Assembly: GCA_017464045.1 (NCBI GenBank)
Contig: JAFUEG010000139.1
Coordinates: forward strand, 1-6,394
From: Lachnospiraceae bacterium
GTDB taxonomy: Bacteria; Bacillota_A; Clostridia; Lachnospirales; Lachnospiraceae
Direction: 5' to 3'
DNA length: 6,394 bases
The notes under the pieces are model-generated. The model was not told where the DNA came from. It did no database searches and worked only from the letters and a program-made list of their open reading frames with translations. Below are positions 5,702 through 6,394 of the stretch, piece by piece; the first letter of the stretch is position 1; each line of letters starts with the position of its first letter. A program made the translations under genes and the position numbers.

Positions 5702-6394
5702 TTAGTTATCTCCAAGATTGAATTTCTCATGGATTGCATTCATAGCTCTTTCAAGATTCTTTTCATTGATAAGGACTGTTACTCTTATCTCTGAAGTTGA
5801 AATCATTCTGATGTTGATATTTTCATCATAGAGTGCCTCAAACATCTTAGCGGCAACTCCGGCATTGGTCTGCATACCTGCACCAACGATAGAAACCTTA
5901 GCAACCTCTTTGTTTACATCAAGGCTCTCATACTCGCTGAAGTTCTCGCTTATTATCTTAGCTGCCTCATCAGCACTATCCTCATTGGTTGTAAAGCTTA
6001 TATCCTTTGTTCCGTGTCTTCCTACAGACTGAAGTATCATATCTATATTTATATTGTGTTTTGCAAGGCTGTTAAATAATTTAAATGCAACACCCGGCTC
6101 ATCCTTTAATCCTATAATATCAATTCTTGTTGTATCACAATCTCCTGCTCCTCCGCTACCAAGCATCTTTTCCATCTTAGAACCCTCCATAACCACTGTT
6201 CCCTCTGTAGTATTTAAACTTGAACGTACTACAAGCTGTACGCCGAATTTCTTTGCTAATTCTACTGAACGATTGTGAAGCACGCCTGCACCGAGTGTTG
6301 CAAGCTCGAGCATCTCATCATAGGTTACCACATCCAGCTTTCTTGCTGTCGGAACCTTACGCGGATCTGCTGTATATACTCCGTCAACGTCTGT
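5702..6394 (-). CDS. lysC: Aspartate kinase, C-terminal 230 residues (5' end beyond the window)
   Basis: Aspartokinase phosphorylates L-aspartate, the first step towards lysine, threonine, methionine and diaminopimelate. The fragment opens with TDVDGVYTADPRKVP, the nucleotide-binding segment at the end of the amino-acid-kinase domain, so about 45% of the protein lies to the right. Next comes KLDVVTYDEMLELATLGAGVLHNRSVELAKK. Two ACT regulatory domains follow: the first from about fragment residue 89 (TRIDIIGLKDEPGVAFKLF) and the second from about 166 (VSIVGAGMQTNAGVAAKMFEAL, MISTSEIRVTV). This is the monofunctional, ACT-paired form usually feedback-controlled by lysine and/or threonine. No homoserine dehydrogenase is fused: the gene stops in TAA right after the second ACT domain. 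The linker before ACT1 reads LGSGGAGD instead of the usual SGVA- or TGVA-type sequence. A GTG at 6329-6331 is an internal Val codon, not a start. Any riboswitch would be outside the window. Confidence 0.96.
   Translation of the reverse strand, partial: TDVDGVYTADPRKVPTARKLDVVTYDEMLELATLGAGVLHNRSVELAKKFGVQLVVRSSLNTTEGTVVMEGSKMEKMLGSGGAGDCDTTRIDIIGLKDEPGVAFKLFNSLAKHNINIDMILQSVGRHGTKDISFTTNEDSADEAAKIISENFSEYESLDVNKEVAKVSIVGAGMQTNAGVAAKMFEALYDENINIRMISTSEIRVTVLINEKNLERAMNAIHEKFNLGDN

Overview
The window is about 6.4 kb of low-GC chromosomal DNA in which every convincing gene lies on the minus strand. Protein sequences, gene order and base composition point to a Gram-positive clostridial anaerobe, most likely of the Lachnospiraceae (inferred from remembered family sequences; no search was run). 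Reading in the direction of transcription (right to left) the order is: the C-terminal part of aspartokinase (lysC), a small hairpin, dCMP deaminase (comEB), a two-helix YcxB-like membrane protein, tsaE, tsaB, a rimI-type acetyltransferase, RNase Z (rnz), a single-pass membrane-anchored protein of unknown function (DUF6715-like), a 37-bp tandem repeat, and tsaD, which runs off the left edge.

The centre is a tRNA-maturation cluster. TsaB, TsaD and TsaE transfer the threonylcarbamoyl group made by TsaC (not in this window) to A37 of ANN-decoding tRNAs. RNase Z processes tRNA 3' ends. The RimI-like acetyltransferase is a very frequent neighbour of tsaB. Genes from the YcxB-like protein to rimI are tightly packed (1-nt gap before tsaE, 81 bp between tsaE and tsaB, 14-nt overlap between tsaB and rimI). 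A 117-bp AT-rich gap with a plausible promoter precedes rnz.

The most important observation is in tsaD. Its frame is interrupted by a single in-frame TAA (positions 248-250) exactly where the family motif YDFSFSGLK has serine. The same frame then continues without another stop through 82 well-conserved codons to the window edge. One base (TCA to TAA) would explain it. The same gene also has leucine in place of the usual first serine of the SGGH(T/S) nucleotide-binding motif. Because tsaD is normally essential or nearly so, this is either a sequencing or assembly error, a recent lesion with a second copy elsewhere, or a suppressed nonsense codon.

Other items worth a look are the three-copy 37-bp repeat whose first copy encodes the end of the upstream gene, an acidic insertion in RimI, and a glycine-rich replacement in the regulatory linker of aspartokinase. 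I see no mobile element, CRISPR array, tRNA or rRNA, and nothing that looks like a wholly new system.
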